64,000 nucleotides of DNA from Profundicola chukchiensis (lineage in GTDB: Bacteria; Bacteroidota; Bacteroidia; Flavobacteriales; Weeksellaceae), in assembly GCF_029664245.1 (NCBI RefSeq), contig NZ_JANAIE010000001.1, positions 372,001 through 436,000 of the forward strand, in the 5' to 3' direction. The notes under the pieces were generated by a model. It was not told the DNA's origin, made no database searches, and was given only the letters and a program-made list of their open reading frames with translations. Below, piece by piece: positions 62,170 through 64,000 of this stretch. Numbering within the stretch: the first letter of the stretch is position 1; every line of letters starts with the position of its first letter. The translations under genes were made by a program, and so were the position numbers.

Positions 62170-62682
62170 ATGGAAAAAACATATACTGTTTCGGTTTTTA
62201 CAGAAAATAGCATTGGAATGATGAATCGTGTGACGATTGTTTTCACGCGTAGACATTTAAACATTGACAGTATTACGGCTTCTGAATCTGAAGTTCCTGG
62301 CGTATTTCGCTACACAATTGTTTTAAGAACAACTCGCCAACAGGTAGATAAGGTGGTAGGTCAGCTGGAAAAAGTAATCGATGTAATCAAGGCTTTTGTT
62401 CATGAAGAAAATGACATCGTTCATCAAGAAATTGCTTTGTATAAGATTAGGACAGAAACATTAACGAATGGCGATGTCGAAAAAGTGATTCGTGAACATC
62501 ATGCGCGAGTGTTAACAGTTGATCCTCAATTTATGGTCATCGAAAAAACAGGACATGTTGAAGAAACGCAATTGCTTTTCGAAAAGCTCAGACCGTATGG
62601 AGTGCTCGAATTCGCAAGATCTGGAAGGGTGGCAGTAACGAAACCGATGAAGGAGTTGAGTACGTACTTGGAGGAGATTTAA
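62170..62682 (+). CDS. ilvN: Acetolactate synthase small (regulatory) subunit
   Basis: A 170-aa protein with an N-terminal ACT domain (YTVSVFTENSIGMMNRVTIVF, then RRHLNIDSI) and a C-terminal regulatory region (VTKPMKELSTYLEEI). It binds Val/Ile for feedback inhibition of IlvB. It is 6 bp after ilvB. The 59-bp gap to ilvC contains three imperfect GAATTAACAAAAA repeats. Confidence 0.93.
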   Translation: MEKTYTVSVFTENSIGMMNRVTIVFTRRHLNIDSITASESEVPGVFRYTIVLRTTRQQVDKVVGQLEKVIDVIKAFVHEENDIVHQEIALYKIRTETLTNGDVEKVIREHHARVLTVDPQFMVIEKTGHVEETQLLFEKLRPYGVLEFARSGRVAVTKPMKELSTYLEEI

Positions 62683-62741
62683 TTACGAATTAACAAAAAA
62701 AAGAATTAACGAATTAACAAAAATAAATTAAACAATAAAAA

Positions 62742-63785
62742 ATGGCAACAATAAATTTTGGAGGCGTATTAGAAAACGTAGTAAAGCGCGATGAATTTCC
62801 GTTGGGAAAAGCGCAAGAAGTATTAAAAAATGAAACCGTAGCTGTAATCGGTTATGGAGTTCAAGGACCTGGACAGGCGCTCAATTTAAGAGACAATGGT
62901 GTGAATGTCATTGTGGGTCAACGCAAAGGAACTGGAAGTTGGAAAAAAGCTTTGGCAGATGGTTGGGAGGAAGGAAAAACACTTTTCGAAGTGGAGGAAG
63001 CTTGTGAAAAAGCAACTGTAGTGATGAATTTACTTTCTGATGCGGGTCAAATTCAAGCTTGGGAAGGAATGAAAAAACACTTAACCAAAGGGAAAACGCT
63101 TTATTTCTCTCATGGATTTGGAGTAACCTTCCACGAAAAAACAGGAATTGTTCCTCCTACGGATATCGATATTGTTTTAGTTGCACCGAAAGGCTCGGGA
63201 ACTTCGCTCAGAAGTTTATTCTTGAGTGGTCAAGGTTTGAACTCTAGTTATGCCGTTTTTCAAGACGCAACAGGAAAAGCAAAAGAACGCGCTTTGGCTT
63301 TGGGTATCGCCATTGGTTCGGGATATTTATTCGAAACAACGTTCCAAAAAGAAGTGTACAGTGATTTAACAGGAGAACGTGGTGTTTTAATGGGCGCTGT
63401 AGCAGGAATATTTGAAGCACAATTCAATGTTTTACGTCAACGTGGACATTCGCCAAGTGAAGCATTTAACGAAACTGTGGAAGAATTCACACAAAGTTTA
63501 ATGCCACTGATCGCGGAAAACGGAATGGATTGGATGTTTGCCAATTGTTCAACCACTGCACAACGTGGAGCATTGGATTGGAAAGGAAAATTCCGAGACG
63601 CAACAGAACCTGTTTTGAATGAACTATACGACAGTGTGGTTTCAGGAAAAGAAGCGGAAATCGTAATCGAAGCGAATAGTAAACCCGACTACCGAATGAA
63701 ATTAGAAGAAGAACTTAACGAAATGCACAACAGTGAATTATGGCAAACTGGATTGGAAGTACGAAAATTAAGACCCACGAAATAA
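62742..63785 (+). CDS. ilvC: Ketol-acid reductoisomerase
   Basis: A 347-aa class I type enzyme. The NAD(P)-binding loop VAVIGYGVQGPGQALNLRD is near residue 33 and SHGFGVTF marks the Rossmann end. The metal-ligand region is DLTGERGVLMG, then LFETTFQKEV and the C-terminal helical domain. It reduces acetolactate and acetohydroxybutyrate to the dihydroxyacids. It overlaps ilvA by one base (TAATG). Confidence 0.95.
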   Translation: MATINFGGVLENVVKRDEFPLGKAQEVLKNETVAVIGYGVQGPGQALNLRDNGVNVIVGQRKGTGSWKKALADGWEEGKTLFEVEEACEKATVVMNLLSDAGQIQAWEGMKKHLTKGKTLYFSHGFGVTFHEKTGIVPPTDIDIVLVAPKGSGTSLRSLFLSGQGLNSSYAVFQDATGKAKERALALGIAIGSGYLFETTFQKEVYSDLTGERGVLMGAVAGIFEAQFNVLRQRGHSPSEAFNETVEEFTQSLMPLIAENGMDWMFANCSTTAQRGALDWKGKFRDATEPVLNELYDSVVSGKEAEIVIEANSKPDYRMKLEEELNEMHNSELWQTGLEVRKLRPTK

Positions 63786-64000
63786 TGGAATTATTAGGTA
63801 AAGTTTACGAAGCCAGAGAACGTATAAAAAACGTTGCACTGCATACACCTTTGATGAAAAATGAAAACTTGAGCGAGGAATTCTTCGCTCAAGTTCACCT
63901 GAAACGGGAAGATTTACAACCTGTTCGTTCCTATAAATTAAGAGGGGCATACAACAAAATTGTTTCTCTAACTGACCAAGAAAAAACCAAAGGTGTTGTA
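63785..64000 (+). CDS. ilvA: Threonine dehydratase, N-terminal fragment
   Basis: The first 72 residues are visible. LLGKVYEARERIKNVALHTPL and LKREDLQPVRSYKLRGAYN contain the PLP-binding Lys (SYKLRGAYN), typical of threonine deaminase. It converts threonine to 2-oxobutanoate, the first step to isoleucine, which explains an Ile-sensing leader for the operon. It runs off the right edge. Confidence 0.9.
   Translation, partial: MELLGKVYEARERIKNVALHTPLMKNENLSEEFFAQVHLKREDLQPVRSYKLRGAYNKIVSLTDQEKTKGVV

Overview
This window looks like a chromosome segment of a marine or freshwater Flavobacteriales bacterium (Bacteroidota). The evidence is low GC, signal peptides ending in A|Q, T9SS sorting domains, TAnnTTTG-type promoters, a TPR/AraC membrane regulator, a DUF2723 protein and the overall gene repertoire. 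No rRNA, insertion sequence, integrase or CRISPR array is visible, and one tRNA-Ser(UGA) is present. Genus cannot be assigned from sequence reading alone.

Layout. 1-2.3 kb: a small array of hypothetical genes separated by about 135-bp attC-like sites, an integron-cassette architecture without an integrase in view. 2.3-3.2, 6.9-8.7 and 48.7-50.7 kb: gene-poor stretches built from several families of short interspersed palindromic repeats. 3.2-20.7 kb: three paralogous two-gene units, each a very large secreted protein followed 15-17 bp later by a small secreted partner and a near-identical terminator, with a membrane-anchored AraC/TPR regulator between units 1 and 2. 21-39.8 kb: housekeeping and stress genes (DUF2723/GT117-type protein, YqiA-like hydrolase, split 5'-nucleotidase, oxyR divergent from dps, fabH, PAP2, tatA, dnaX with a frameshift site, fadD-like, sirtuin, tRNA-Ser, pirin/GNAT/DoxX group, TMEM175-like channel). 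39.9-48.7 kb: topB, then a probable defence island (hsdR-like remnant, two overlapping DUF262 genes, a TPR-PD-(D/E)XK protein, a second nuclease-like protein), then an HU-like gene. 50.7-55.7 kb: catalase-like protein, cold-shock protein, T9SS/FISUMP surface proteins and a thioredoxin-like protein. 55.7-64 kb: the isoleucine/valine operon ilvE-D-B-N-C-A, preceded by three successive isoleucine-rich leader peptides, each followed by an intrinsic terminator.

How it works together. The ilv genes form one tightly packed operon covering the shared branched-chain pathway plus threonine dehydratase. The leaders look like ribosome-mediated attenuators. In the two related leaders, the stop codon sits in a segment that can pair with the 5' arm and loop of the terminator. 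A T9SS-secreted protein lies between these two near-duplicate attenuators, so it appears to be under isoleucine control. The three large/small secreted pairs share a C-terminal Cys-containing module and look like a domain-shuffled surface family.

Strongest points for follow-up: the triple attenuator with the sandwiched secreted gene; the attC-like cassette array; the three-copy secreted pair; the DUF262-pair/nuclease island; and the mosaic of covarying repeats and heptanucleotide-period tracts.
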